A stretch of 64,000 nucleotides of DNA, from positions 86,362 through 150,361 of the forward strand of contig DATAXP010000023.1 of assembly GCA_036272935.1 (NCBI GenBank), in the 5' to 3' direction. Source of the DNA: DATAXP01 sp036272935. GTDB lineage: Bacteria; Planctomycetota; Planctomycetia; Pirellulales; PNKZ01. Numbering within the stretch: the first letter of the stretch is position 1; the number at the start of each line of letters is the position of its first letter. Positions 8,047 through 15,993 of this stretch are shown in pieces. The notes beneath the pieces were generated by a model. That model ran no database searches. It was not told the DNA's origin and saw only the letters and a list, made by a program, of their open reading frames with translations. Made by a program: the position numbers and the translations under genes.

Positions 8047-11000
8047 ATCTGTTTCGCCAGGTTTTCGCGATCTTTCTCCTTGCGCGCGATCTCGGCGTCG
8101 ACATCGATTAGCCCCACTAGGTCGACGAACAACTCGGCCGCGCCGGCGGTGATGTTTGCGCTGGTCGCGGGCGGCGCCGTCGACGGTCCCCAGCCGGTCG
8201 CCGTCGCCCCGGCCATCGATTCGAAATAGCCAGCCATCGGTCGTAGCAGCTCGACGAGCGCCGCATCGCAGCGCACCGAAAACTTGATCGGCGTCTTTGG
8301 CGGAATGTTCTGCCGGGCACGAATCTCGCGCAGCCCTTTTAGCACTTCTTGGAAGCGCGCGAAGCGGGCCTCGATCTCGACATCCTGCCGGCGCACGTCG
8401 GGCTCAGGCCACGCAGCGATCACCACGCTCTCATCGGCCGCTTGCGGTTTAGCCAATCCGCGCGCGGGGCATGCCTCATTGAGGAGTCGCCAAATCTCTT
8501 CCGTAATGAACGGAATCACCGGGTGCAGCAGCCGCAGCAAGTTGTCGAGCACGTGGGCCAGCACGCGCTGAGCAACCTGGCGCGACGCGGCATCTTGCAG
8601 CCGCCCTTTGACCATCTCCACGTAGAAACTGCAAAACTCGTCCCAGGCAAACTCGTAAAGCAGCCGCGTGTAATCGGCAAAGCGGTAGGTGTCCAGCGCG
8701 CCGGTCGCCTCGCCAGCGACAGTCGCCAGCCGGCTCAAAATCCAGCGATCCTCAACCGCCAGCTCAGCATCTTTCACCGCGCCGGCCGTGTAGCCTTCCA
8801 AATTCATCAAGGCGAAGCGGGCTGCGTTCCACAGCTTGTTGCAGAAATTGCGGCCTTTCTCGAACCGTTCGCTCACCACCGCGCCGCGCGGCAGCGCCTT
8901 GTCCGCTGGCTTCTCGGCCCACTGCGTTGAGAACTCCTTGGAGCAGTGAGTACACGCCACGCGCGGCAGCACGCGGTTCTTGCGAGTCTGTTCGATCAGC
9001 TTGCCGCAGTGGGGACACTCGAACTCGACCGGCATCCGCACGTCCTGCGTCTCGGTCGTCAGGTCCGTCAGGCCGAACCGCAGCGCATCGGCGCCGAACT
9101 TTTCGATCACGTCGATCGGATCGACGCCGTTCCCCTTCGACTTCGACATCGTATCGCCGTAGCCATCGAGAATCTTGGGATGGATGAAGACCTCGTGGAA
9201 CGGAATTACCCCTTCTCCCTCCGGGAGAAGGTGGCCGAAGGCCGGATGAGGGTGAAGCGGCTTGTGCGCTGTTGCCGATTGCGCTTTGCTCGCCTGGTGC
9301 GCTGTTGCCGCTTCACCCTCACCCGGCTCGCTGTGCTCGCCACCCTCTCCCGGAGGGAGAGGGTTTCTGCGGACATTGTGCAGCCCCATCAGCACCATCC
9401 GCGCAACCCACAGCGTGATAATGTCGCGGCTGGTGACCAGCGTGCTGGTGGGATAGTAGTACGCCAGTTCCGGCGTTTGGTCGGGCCAGCCGAGCGTGCT
9501 ATGTGGCCACAAGGCGCTGCTGAACCAGGTATCGAGCACGTCGGGGTCTTCTGTGTAGCCCATCGTGATGAGCGTGTCCCGAATCGCATCGAGCAGCGAT
9601 GGATCGCGGAAGCAGATGTGCAGATGGCCTTCCGCGTACGAACACGCAAAGCCTTCCATCGCCTCGTCTGCCCGAGCATCATCGTCGCCACATGCTGGTC
9701 CGATCACATACTTGAGAAAGTACGCGCGAACAGCCGCTTCCGTGTAGTTTTCGCCGTCCCATTTGGGGCGCGTCCAAACCGGTATCCGGTGTCCCCACCA
9801 CAGTTGCCGGCTTACGGGCCAGTCGCGTTTTTCGCCGAGCCAGTCGAGATAGGTCTTGGCGTAGCGCGACGGAAAAATCTTCACGCGGCCATCGCTCACG
9901 GCGTCCATTGCCGATTGGGCCAGTTCGTTCATTTTCACGAACCATTGATCAGCCAGCCACGGCTCGATAGGCGTCTTCGAGCGATCACTGTGGGCCAAGT
10001 CGATTTCGCGATCCTCGACCTCCGCCAACAGGCCGGCCGTTTCGAGATCGGCAACCACGCGCTCGCGCGCCCTGGCCATCGATAGTTTCTGATACGGCTC
10101 GGGCACGCCGCCGTTCAGCGTGCCGTCGGGGCTCATGATGTTGATCGATCGAAGGTTCTGCCGACGACCCACGTCGTAGTCGTTCGGATCGTGTGCCGGC
10201 GTGATCTTCACCGCGCCGGAACCCATTTCGGGCTTCGCCCATTCGTCGGCCACCAGCGGGATGTCGCGATCGGCCAGCGGCAGGCGGACCATGCGCCCGG
10301 CGCGGGCCATGTCACGCAGCTTGATGAGCTCCGCCAGCTTCGCCCCACGGCGCTCGACGAGCGCGTCGAGCTGCGATTGCACCGCAGGCGTTTCTTTCTC
10401 GGAAGTGTCGGCGAGCTTCGCACGTAGTTCGGCCTCAGCGCGGTCGAGCGCTTTGGCCGGGTCGGGATGCACCGCCACGGCCGTGTCGCCGAGCATCGTT
10501 TCGGGGCGGGTCGTGGCGACGGTGACAAACTCCGGCTCGCCGGGCTTGGGATCGACGACCGGATATTTGATGTGCCAGAAGTGCCCCTTCACCGTTTCAT
10601 GGAATACTTCGTCGTCGCTGACGGCGGTTTGCAGGAACGTGTCCCAGTTCACCAGGCGCTTGCCGCGGTAAATTCTTCCTTCTTTGAACAGGTTGAAGAA
10701 GGTCTCGCGCACCGCCCGAGCACATTGGTCGTCTAGCGTGAACCGGGTGCGCTGCCAGTCGCAACTGCATCCCAGACGTTGGAGTTGGCCGAGGATGCGC
10801 TGCTCATAATCGTTCTTCCACGCCCAGATGCGCTCGACGAGCTTCTCGCGCCCCAGGTCGTGCCGGCTCAGCTTTTCTTCTTGCAATAGCCGGCGTTCGA
10901 CGACCGCTTGCGTGGCGATGCCCGCATGGTCGGTGCCCGGCATCCACAGGGCGTTGAACCCCTGCATGCGCTTCCAGCGCACTAGCGTATCTTGCAGCGT

Positions 11001-11207
11001 GTTGTTCAGCGCGTGCCCCAGGTGCAGCGCGCCGGTCACGTTCGGCGGCGGGATAACGATCGTGTACGGGCCCTTGGGGAATTTTTCCCCCGTGGGATCG
11101 GGCTCGCTGTGGAAATAGCTCTTGCCACTCGGATTAGCGCCGAGCCAAAACGGGTACCAATGCCGCTCGGGCTCGGCGTGTGCGTATTGCTTAGGGAGAT
11201 CGTTCAT
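7893..11207 (-). CDS. valS: Valyl-tRNA synthetase with an in-frame repeat insertion
   Basis: A class I synthetase that charges tRNA-Val, about 1104 residues. The HIGH motif is HLGH (62-65) and the KMSKS motif is TMSKS (686-690). An editing domain with a long charged helical insertion, a Cys-rich pair (CPHC and CTHC, after KMSKS) and a C-terminal coiled coil (EIARKEKDRENLAK) are present. Between HN near residue 610 and IPFHEVFIHP near 668, a run of about 57 residues (PLPPGEGG ... LLPEGEG) is encoded by a palindromic repeat at 9207-9374. The frame stays open through it. ATG 11207 (MNDLPKQYAH) is preferred to the longer frame at 11246. It is the only valS in the window and lies 67 nt downstream of cimA. 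Confidence 0.95.
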   Translation of the reverse strand: MNDLPKQYAHAEPERHWYPFWLGANPSGKSYFHSEPDPTGEKFPKGPYTIVIPPPNVTGALHLGHALNNTLQDTLVRWKRMQGFNALWMPGTDHAGIATQAVVERRLLQEEKLSRHDLGREKLVERIWAWKNDYEQRILGQLQRLGCSCDWQRTRFTLDDQCARAVRETFFNLFKEGRIYRGKRLVNWDTFLQTAVSDDEVFHETVKGHFWHIKYPVVDPKPGEPEFVTVATTRPETMLGDTAVAVHPDPAKALDRAEAELRAKLADTSEKETPAVQSQLDALVERRGAKLAELIKLRDMARAGRMVRLPLADRDIPLVADEWAKPEMGSGAVKITPAHDPNDYDVGRRQNLRSINIMSPDGTLNGGVPEPYQKLSMARARERVVADLETAGLLAEVEDREIDLAHSDRSKTPIEPWLADQWFVKMNELAQSAMDAVSDGRVKIFPSRYAKTYLDWLGEKRDWPVSRQLWWGHRIPVWTRPKWDGENYTEAAVRAYFLKYVIGPACGDDDARADEAMEGFACSYAEGHLHICFRDPSLLDAIRDTLITMGYTEDPDVLDTWFSSALWPHSTLGWPDQTPELAYYYPTSTLVTSRDIITLWVARMVLMGLHNVRRNPLPPGEGGEHSEPGEGEAATAHQASKAQSATAHKPLHPHPAFGHLLPEGEGVIPFHEVFIHPKILDGYGDTMSKSKGNGVDPIDVIEKFGADALRFGLTDLTTETQDVRMPVEFECPHCGKLIEQTRKNRVLPRVACTHCSKEFSTQWAEKPADKALPRGAVVSERFEKGRNFCNKLWNAARFALMNLEGYTAGAVKDAELAVEDRWILSRLATVAGEATGALDTYRFADYTRLLYEFAWDEFCSFYVEMVKGRLQDAASRQVAQRVLAHVLDNLLRLLHPVIPFITEEIWRLLNEACPARGLAKPQAADESVVIAAWPEPDVRRQDVEIEARFARFQEVLKGLREIRARQNIPPKTPIKFSVRCDAALVELLRPMAGYFESMAGATATGWGPSTAPPATSANITAGAAELFVDLVGLIDVDAEIARKEKDRENLAKQIQAKEGKLANENFVSRAPADVVAKERASLDDLRRQLVGAEEAIAALKKQQK
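9207..9374 (-). repeat. CCCTCTCCC-type palindromic element inserted in valS
   Basis: Two inverted arms of about 50-56 nt (9207-9260 and 9311-9370) share the core CTCCCTCCGGGAGA and a GGTGAGGGTGAAGCGG inner end. The centre carries a direct repeat GTGCGCTGTTGCCG at 9264-9277 and 9297-9310. The core resembles the CTCTCCCGGAGGGAG palindromes found between genes in many bacteria. Here it is inside a coding region and in frame. Confidence 0.85.
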
Positions 11208-11211
11208 ACCG

Positions 11212-11285
11212 ATGGACAATGGAAAGTAGTCAATGGCCAAAGGCAATCATGTTCCATTTCCCATTGGCCATTGTTCATTGTCCAT
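11212..11285. repeat. AATGGCCAATGGACAATG inverted repeat between cimA and valS
   Basis: The left arm (11212-11240, ATGGACAATGG ... CAATGGCCAA) and right arm (11263-11285, ATTGGCCATTG ... ATTGTCCAT) are self-complementary with small offsets. The element fills the gap between valS and cimA and extends into the cimA 3' end, encoding its last residues (NANGQ). It may act as a hairpin between the two cistrons. Confidence 0.75.
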
Positions 11286-12867
11286 TTGCATTCCTTTCGT
11301 CCTTGAAAAGTTTGTATTCGATGCTACCGACCAGCGCCAGCCAGCTGGCTTCGATGATGTTTTCGCTGACGCCGATCGTGCCCCAGACATCGTGCTCGTC
11401 GCGGCTTTCGATCGTCACGCGGACGCCGGCCGCCGTGGCCGCCTCGGAATTGATCACGCGGACTTTATAGTCGACCAGGTGCATATCGGCCAAGCTGGGA
11501 TACGCCTCGGCCAAGGCCTTTCGCAGGGCGGCGTCGAGCGCGTTCACCGGACCGTCTCCCTCGGCCACTTCGTGCCGCACGCGGTCGCCGACGCGCAGCT
11601 TGACCGTGGCCTCGGTCGTCAACAACGAGGTTTCGCCATGAGGATCGCCGTCGGCTTCGACGGTAACATGAAAATTCAGCCGCTCGAAATGCGCACGGAA
11701 TGTGCCGGCGCACTTTTGCACCAGCAGATCGAACGAGGCCTGGGCCGCCTCGAACTGATAGCCGCGGTTCTCCAACTCGACGACACGGGCCAGGATCTTG
11801 TCCATCAGGGCCCGGTCGCCTTGGAGATGGTGCTTGCTCGTGAGGGCTTCGATGTTCGACCGGCCGGAAAGTTCGCTCACCAGCACGCGGCGCTCGTTGC
11901 CGACCGCCTCGGGATGAATGTGCTCGTAGCTGCTTGCGGCGCGGTTGACCGCGTGGACGTGCATGCCACCTTTGTGCGCGAAGGCACTGGCGCCGACGAA
12001 CGGCTGATTGTTGCGGTAGTTCTGGTTCGCCAGCTCGTAAATGAACCGCGACAGCTCGGTGAGCCGCTCGATGCTGCCGGGCTGGAGCACCTCGAAGCCG
12101 CGCCGCTTGAGCGCGAGGTTGGCGGCGACGCTGATCAGGTCGGCGTTGCCGCAGCGCTCGCCAAGACCGTTGATGGTGCCTTGCACCTGCACGGCGCCGG
12201 CGTCAACGGCGGCCAGCGAGTTAGCGACCGCAAGCTCACAGTCGTTGTGGCAATGGATGCCGACGGGCACCGGCAGCGCCTCGATCGCGGCGCGCGTCAT
12301 CGCGGCGATGTCGCCCGGCAGCGTTCCGCCGTTGGTATCGCACAGGACGATGATGCTCGCCCCGGCCTCGGCAGCGGCCCGCACCGTATGCAGTGCGTAG
12401 TCGCGATTGGCCTTGAAACCATCGAAGAAGTGCTCGGCATCGTAGATCGCTTCCCGCCCCGCGGCGCAGAAGTAAGCGATCGTCTCGCCGATCATCGCCA
12501 GGTTCTCTTCCAGCGTGGCGCGCAGCACCTCGGTGACGTGGAAGTCAGAAGTCTTGCCAACAATGGTGACCGCCGGCGTGCCCGCGGCGATTAGCGCTTT
12601 CATGCCCGGATCATCGGCCGCGGCGACTGCCTTGCGGCGCGTCATGCCGAACGCGCAGAGCTTCGCATGCTTCGGCGGCACGCCCTGCATGCGCTGGAAG
12701 AACTGGGTGTCCTTGTCGTTCGAGAGCGGATAGCCTCCTTCGACGAAATCGAATCCTAGGCTGTCGAGGCGCTCGGCGATCAGCAGCTTGTCTTGCAGCG
12801 AGAAGCTCACGCCCTCGCCTTGGCTGCCGTCGCGGAGCGTGGTGTCGTAAAGTTGGATGCGTCGCAT
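11275..12867 (-). CDS. cimA: (R)-citramalate synthase
   Basis: A 530-residue LeuA-family enzyme that condenses pyruvate with acetyl-CoA to citramalate, the threonine-independent entry to isoleucine synthesis. The N-terminus LYDTTLRDGSQGEGV carries the catalytic Arg12 and metal Asp13; GIHCHNDCELAVANS carries the metal His pair. A C-terminal regulatory domain (about 400-525) follows. DGSQGEGVSFS, rather than the LeuA form DGEQSPG, points to the CimA/AksA branch. ATG 12867 (MRRIQLYDTT) is chosen since the longer frame adds repeat-encoded residues. It lies downstream of an Ile/Val leader-peptide attenuator and upstream of valS. Its last five codons lie in an intergenic repeat. Confidence 0.92.
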   Translation of the reverse strand: MRRIQLYDTTLRDGSQGEGVSFSLQDKLLIAERLDSLGFDFVEGGYPLSNDKDTQFFQRMQGVPPKHAKLCAFGMTRRKAVAAADDPGMKALIAAGTPAVTIVGKTSDFHVTEVLRATLEENLAMIGETIAYFCAAGREAIYDAEHFFDGFKANRDYALHTVRAAAEAGASIIVLCDTNGGTLPGDIAAMTRAAIEALPVPVGIHCHNDCELAVANSLAAVDAGAVQVQGTINGLGERCGNADLISVAANLALKRRGFEVLQPGSIERLTELSRFIYELANQNYRNNQPFVGASAFAHKGGMHVHAVNRAASSYEHIHPEAVGNERRVLVSELSGRSNIEALTSKHHLQGDRALMDKILARVVELENRGYQFEAAQASFDLLVQKCAGTFRAHFERLNFHVTVEADGDPHGETSLLTTEATVKLRVGDRVRHEVAEGDGPVNALDAALRKALAEAYPSLADMHLVDYKVRVINSEAATAAGVRVTIESRDEHDVWGTIGVSENIIEASWLALVGSIEYKLFKDERNANGQ

Positions 12868-12873
12868 GCGGAA

Positions 12874-12898
12874 ATGATGAATGCAGAATGATGAATTC
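12874..12898. repeat. ATGAATGCAGAATG word repeat upstream of cimA
   Basis: A run of near-repeated ATGATGAATGCAGAATGATG words just before the cimA start, between terminator and start codon. It belongs to the same style as the tracts at 38283-38372 and 50825-50856. Confidence 0.6.
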
Positions 12899-12914
12899 GG
12901 CAGAGGAACGTCCG

Positions 12915-12951
12915 AAAACAAAAAAACCCTGGGGCCTTGTGGCCTCAGGGC
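12915..12951 (-). terminator. Attenuator terminator upstream of cimA
   Basis: On the minus strand a 10-bp stem CCCTGAGGCC / GGCCCCAGGG (one A-C mismatch) has an ACAA loop and is followed by TTTTTTTGTTTT. This is a strong intrinsic terminator. It lies about 35 nt after the leader-peptide stop and 48 nt before the cimA ATG, the position expected for transcription attenuation rather than for ending the upstream gene. Confidence 0.85.
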
Positions 12952-12984
12952 TGACGGTTGATCGATGGTGACGAAACGGTCGAT

Positions 12985-12995
12985 GCCCTAAAGCC
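12985..12995 (-). promoter_or_regulatory. Antiterminator 5' arm overlapping the leader stop codon
   Basis: GGCTTTAGGGC on the minus strand, which includes the leader stop TAG, can pair over 11 bp (two G-U pairs) with GCCCTGAGGCC, the 5' arm of the downstream terminator (12941-12951). A ribosome stalled at the Ile codons 15-20 nt upstream would leave it free. A ribosome at the stop codon would cover it. Confidence 0.7.
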
Positions 12996-13050
12996 GGTGC
13001 TCCGGAGTAATAATTCGAGCCACGACAATGGCGATTCGACGGATCATCAT
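12988..13050 (-). CDS. Ile/Val-rich leader peptide of the cimA attenuator
   Basis: A 20-codon ORF reading MMIRRIAIVVARIITPEHRL, too short for ordinary gene calling. It has five Ile and two Val codons, including an IVV run and an adjacent Ile-Ile pair 6 codons before the stop. This composition matches leader peptides of branched-chain amino acid operons. It sits directly before a terminator and the isoleucine gene cimA. There is no ribosome site. The candidate promoter puts +1 at or next to the second ATG (13047), so translation may be leaderless from there (19 residues). No homologue was checked. Confidence 0.75.
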   Translation of the reverse strand: MMIRRIAIVVARIITPEHRL

Positions 13051-13054
13051 CGAA

Positions 13055-13083
13055 AGTGTAGATCGCTTCAGTGCGGTCGTCAA
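13055..13083 (-). promoter_or_regulatory. Promoter of the cimA leader transcript
   Basis: On the minus strand, TTGACG (13083-13078), a 17-nt spacer and TACACT (13060-13055) make a good sigma70-type promoter. Transcription would begin about 7 nt later, at the ATGATG that opens the leader peptide. Confidence 0.65.
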
Positions 13084-13116
13084 CGTCGCAAGCCCACGGA
13101 TGGCCATCCGCGGGCC

Positions 13117-14019
13117 TTAGTGGGCGTCGGTGTAACGTATGCCGTGGATAGTGACTTTGCGGCGGAACAACTTGTCGCCGGCGGTGGCGTAGAGGGTGTC
13201 GAGCTTCGGGCCGGCAAAGACCACGTTCGACAGCGAACCCGGCTGCGGCTTCGCAATCACGCCCATCAGCCGGCCTTGCGTGTCGAAGATTTGCAGGCCG
13301 AGGAGCGACGTCGAGTACACACGACCATCGGAGTCGATCGTCATGCCGTCGGCGCGGCTTGCCAGTTGCCCCGGGGCAAGCGCCAGCGTGTAGAACGGTT
13401 GCTTGTCTTTGAGCGAGCCGTCGTCGGCAATCACGAATGCCCAGAGATGCTTGCCGGCCGAGTCGGCGACGACCAGCGTTCGCTGATCGGGCCAGAGGAT
13501 GATGCCGTTGGGACGCTCGATCCCTTCGTCGACAATTTTCTTGTTCCCCTTGGGATCGACGTGCCACACCCGGCTGTTCTTCGGATCGGTGAAGTAAACC
13601 GCGCCGGCGCGCGTGACGACCAGGTCGTTGCTGTTCACGCCGTCGGCAATCGTCGCCGGCGTGCCGGAAGAGTCGTAGGCGACGATTTTTTGATTGCCGT
13701 TCTGGCAGGCATACAGCCGGCCATCGGGGCCGAACATCAGGCCGTTCGAGGCGCCCGAGTTCTCGACGAACACGCTCGCTTTGGCGCTGGCGATATCGAA
13801 CTTGTGGATGCGGTTGTTCGGGATATCGGTGAAGTAAACATTCCCCAGGGCATCGACCGCGGGGCCTTCCGTGAACTTGAACCCCTCGGCGACTTTTTCC
13901 CACGGCTGGCCGGGGATAAGAATCTCAGCCAGCTTCAGCTCTTGCGCCTCGGCGGCAGCGGAAACGAAAAAACCACAGAGGCACAGAGGCACGGAGAACG
14001 CGCGGAGCAACGGTGACAT
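13117..14019 (-). CDS. Secreted SMP-30/gluconolactonase/LRE family beta-propeller
   Basis: About 300 residues. A signal peptide (MSPLLRAFSVPLCLCGFFVSAAAEAQ, 1-26) is followed by a six-bladed propeller with typical motifs: EGPAVDALGNVYFTD, NGLMFGPDGRLYACQ, NSNDLVVT, RPNGIILWPDQRTLVVAD and ADGMTIDSDGRVY. Family members hydrolyse sugar lactones or related esters with a divalent metal; the substrate here is unknown. ATG 14019 is chosen because it starts a clean signal peptide. The hydrophobic core of that peptide (FSVPLCLCGFFV) is encoded by a CACAGAG repeat copy. The gene lies downstream of an esterase on the same strand. Confidence 0.85.
   Translation of the reverse strand: MSPLLRAFSVPLCLCGFFVSAAAEAQELKLAEILIPGQPWEKVAEGFKFTEGPAVDALGNVYFTDIPNNRIHKFDIASAKASVFVENSGASNGLMFGPDGRLYACQNGNQKIVAYDSSGTPATIADGVNSNDLVVTRAGAVYFTDPKNSRVWHVDPKGNKKIVDEGIERPNGIILWPDQRTLVVADSAGKHLWAFVIADDGSLKDKQPFYTLALAPGQLASRADGMTIDSDGRVYSTSLLGLQIFDTQGRLMGVIAKPQPGSLSNVVFAGPKLDTLYATAGDKLFRRKVTIHGIRYTDAH
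13971..14001 (-). repeat. CACAGAG-type repeat, copy 2, inside a signal peptide
   Basis: The plus-strand reading is a run of CACAGAGGCAC words. It matches the reverse complement of 7861-7891 at 29 of 31 positions. On the minus strand it encodes FSVPLCLCGFF, the core of the SMP-30 protein's signal peptide. Confidence 0.85.
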
Positions 14020-14070
14020 TGGTGATCTCAGTTCTAAGACAGGTCTATTCATCATCCGCACCGTGTCGTC

Positions 14071-14097
14071 CTCCGTGCCTCCGTGTCTCGGTGTTTA
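14071..14097 (-). repeat. CACAGAG-type repeat, copy 3
   Basis: A more divergent copy (CTCCGTGCCTCCGTGTCTCG) in the gap between the SMP-30 gene and the esterase. It ends at the esterase stop codon (TAA at 14095-14097). Confidence 0.65.
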
Positions 14098-14991
14098 GTT
14101 CTGCGCCGATTTGACGCCGGGGTAGTCGCGCCACAGCCAGCGCATGGTGTCGGGGAAGATCGATCCGCCGTGCTTGCCCGAGTGGGCGCCGTCGCCGTAG
14201 ACGAACTTGTAGTCGTAGTTGATGAACTTCAAGGCAGCCGCCATCTCCTGATTCGCCAATGGCCAGTTGCCGTGGGCGTTGTCGAGGTCGCTGGAGCCAT
14301 CTTGCAGGAAGACGCGGATCGGCTTCGGCTCGGTCTTGCGGATGACGAACGGAATGACGTTGCCACCGCGGATGTTGGTGAAGCTGCCGATGTGGCTCAC
14401 CACCTTGGCAAACTGATCGGGACGCTCCCAGGCGACGTTGAACGCGCAGATGCCACCGGAGCTGTTGCCGCAAATGGCCCGGCCCTTTGGATCGTCGGTG
14501 ATTGCGTAACGCTTCTTCACCTCGGGAATGATCTCGTCGATCAGGAACCGGGCGTACTGATCGCCCAGCGAGTCGTACTCGAAGCTGCGGTTCGAGCGCG
14601 GCTTTTCACCCTTCTTGGTCGCCGGGAACGAGCCCGGATTGATGAACACGCCGATCGTGATCGGCATCTCGCCGCGAGCGATCAGGTTGTCGCACACGAT
14701 CGGCACGCGGTACTGCCCTTTGCCCTCGGTGTTCGCCATGCCGACGCCGTCCTGAAAGACCATCAGGCAGGCGGGCATTGCGGCGTCGTACTGGGCGGAT
14801 ACGTAAATCGACCAATCGCGTTCGGTCCCCTCAAAGATTTTGCTCTTCCACGGCGACTGTTTTTCGACCTTCCCCTCCGGCACCCCTTTGCCGCGCTCGA
14901 GCGAATCGGGGCCGAGCGTGTAATCGTCGACGGCAAGCGCCGAAGCGGCGCACGATGCGAGAATCATCAAGGCAGCGAGCGTTCGAAGCAT
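14095..14991 (-). CDS. Secreted esterase, enterochelin-esterase-like alpha/beta hydrolase
   Basis: About 298 residues. A signal peptide (MLRTLAALMILASCAASALA) precedes an alpha/beta hydrolase domain of the PF00756 kind. The nucleophile elbow is GNSSGG, acid candidates lie in QDGSSDLDN, and the catalytic His is in DGAHSGKHG. GVFINPGSFP and NRSFEYDSLGDQYARFLIDEIIP are typical of periplasmic planctomycete esterases that remove acyl groups from carbohydrates or siderophores. ATG 14991 is chosen for the signal peptide; upstream codons are repeat-like. It is 11 nt downstream of the frameshifted DUF6807 gene, so the two and the SMP-30 gene probably form one secreted carbohydrate-related operon. Confidence 0.85.
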   Translation of the reverse strand: MLRTLAALMILASCAASALAVDDYTLGPDSLERGKGVPEGKVEKQSPWKSKIFEGTERDWSIYVSAQYDAAMPACLMVFQDGVGMANTEGKGQYRVPIVCDNLIARGEMPITIGVFINPGSFPATKKGEKPRSNRSFEYDSLGDQYARFLIDEIIPEVKKRYAITDDPKGRAICGNSSGGICAFNVAWERPDQFAKVVSHIGSFTNIRGGNVIPFVIRKTEPKPIRVFLQDGSSDLDNAHGNWPLANQEMAAALKFINYDYKFVYGDGAHSGKHGGSIFPDTMRWLWRDYPGVKSAQN

Positions 14992-15002
14992 GGCAGCATT
15001 CC

Positions 15003-15993
15003 TTACGATTTCTTCTTGGGAGGTGGAGCGAGGGTTTCGGGCGGTTTGTCGGCGGCGAATTTCGACCATACCGGGTCAATCTCCGCGACACCGAGGATAC
15101 CCGCGTGGATATACAGTCCGTAGCGCAGGTGAATCGGCTTTTCGGTGATCTCCATCGGCCCGGCGAAAGTGAGCGCGGCCCCCATCCAACCGTCGTCGCG
15201 AACGTGGAACACGGTGGGATAATTCGGGTTCGAGGGATGGTCGAAAAGCGTGATCCCTTCCATGGCCTCCGGGGCGATTTGCCCCGCGTAGTCGCACCAG
15301 CGGGCCGGCTTCCAAAACACTTCCTTCTCGTTCACCGCTCCTTCGCTGTTGAGAATGCGGCCGCCGCCGTCCTTCACACCGAGGGTCTTAGCCATCCGCA
15401 CGCCGAGGAAGCCGAATGGAGTCTTGCCGAGTGTGACCGGCCGCTTGTCGACGAACAACTCGAGATCGATCGTGACGAGAAATTCGTCCTCGTCCCCTTC
15501 GGGCGTCACGCGAATACGCCGGCGATCGTGCATGAGCACCGTGCCGTCGGCTTTCTTTCCAGTCGTTCAGGGCGATGAGCCAGGCCGCGTCGCTGCCGGT
15601 TTCATCGGTGTAGTTCTCGATGCGCTGGTGGACGATGCGCCCTTGGCCACGGTCGCCCCAGAAATCGGTGTCGCCGACCATGTGGTGCGAGATCCAGACG
15701 GAATTATGATGGCTGTGCCCAATGGGGTCGCGTGGGTGGCCCATGCGCGTCAGCGATCGGCCCGAGAGACCCATCACCGGAAACAAGAACGGCCGCTCGA
15801 CGGTTGGGCCGTGGTGATAGCGGACCAGCTCGCGACCTTCGTACTGAAACGAGTCCTGGCCGTAGGGTTGCGGCACGACCTGATAGACCGGCACCGGCTT
15901 GGGCGGCGGCAGATCGTTCTCGGCGGCGCGGGCGGCGAGATGGGCTAAGGCGACAAGGATGGCGAACGGTAGCAGCCAGCGGCGGCGTGGCAT
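15003..15993 (-). pseudogene. DUF6807 family secreted protein, split by a +1 frameshift
   Basis: Two ORFs in different frames form one protein. The N-terminal part (15993 to about 15555) has a signal peptide (MPRRRWLLPFAILVALAHLAARA) and the signature GHSHHNSVWISHHMVGDTDFWGD. The C-terminal part (about 15560 to 15003) continues with ADGTVLMHDRRRIRV and ends KPPETLAPPPKKKS. They join at 15550-15561, where TGGAAAGAAAGCC has one A too many: deleting it gives WKKADGT. Otherwise both halves look fully conserved. This is either a recent mutation, a sequence error in an A-rich run, or programmed +1 frameshifting. The family is related to PmoA-like DUF6807 proteins of unknown function. Confidence 0.75.

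Noticed and set aside
12915..12951. Terminator read as ending the SMP-30 gene
   Set aside because: It is 166 nt after that gene, with a good promoter and leader peptide in between, so attenuation of cimA explains it better.
12611..13903. 430-codon minus-strand ORF spanning the cimA leader and the SMP-30 gene
   Set aside because: It is out of frame with two well-supported genes and with the leader peptide, and its composition (Arg, Ala, His) is that of a GC-rich shadow.
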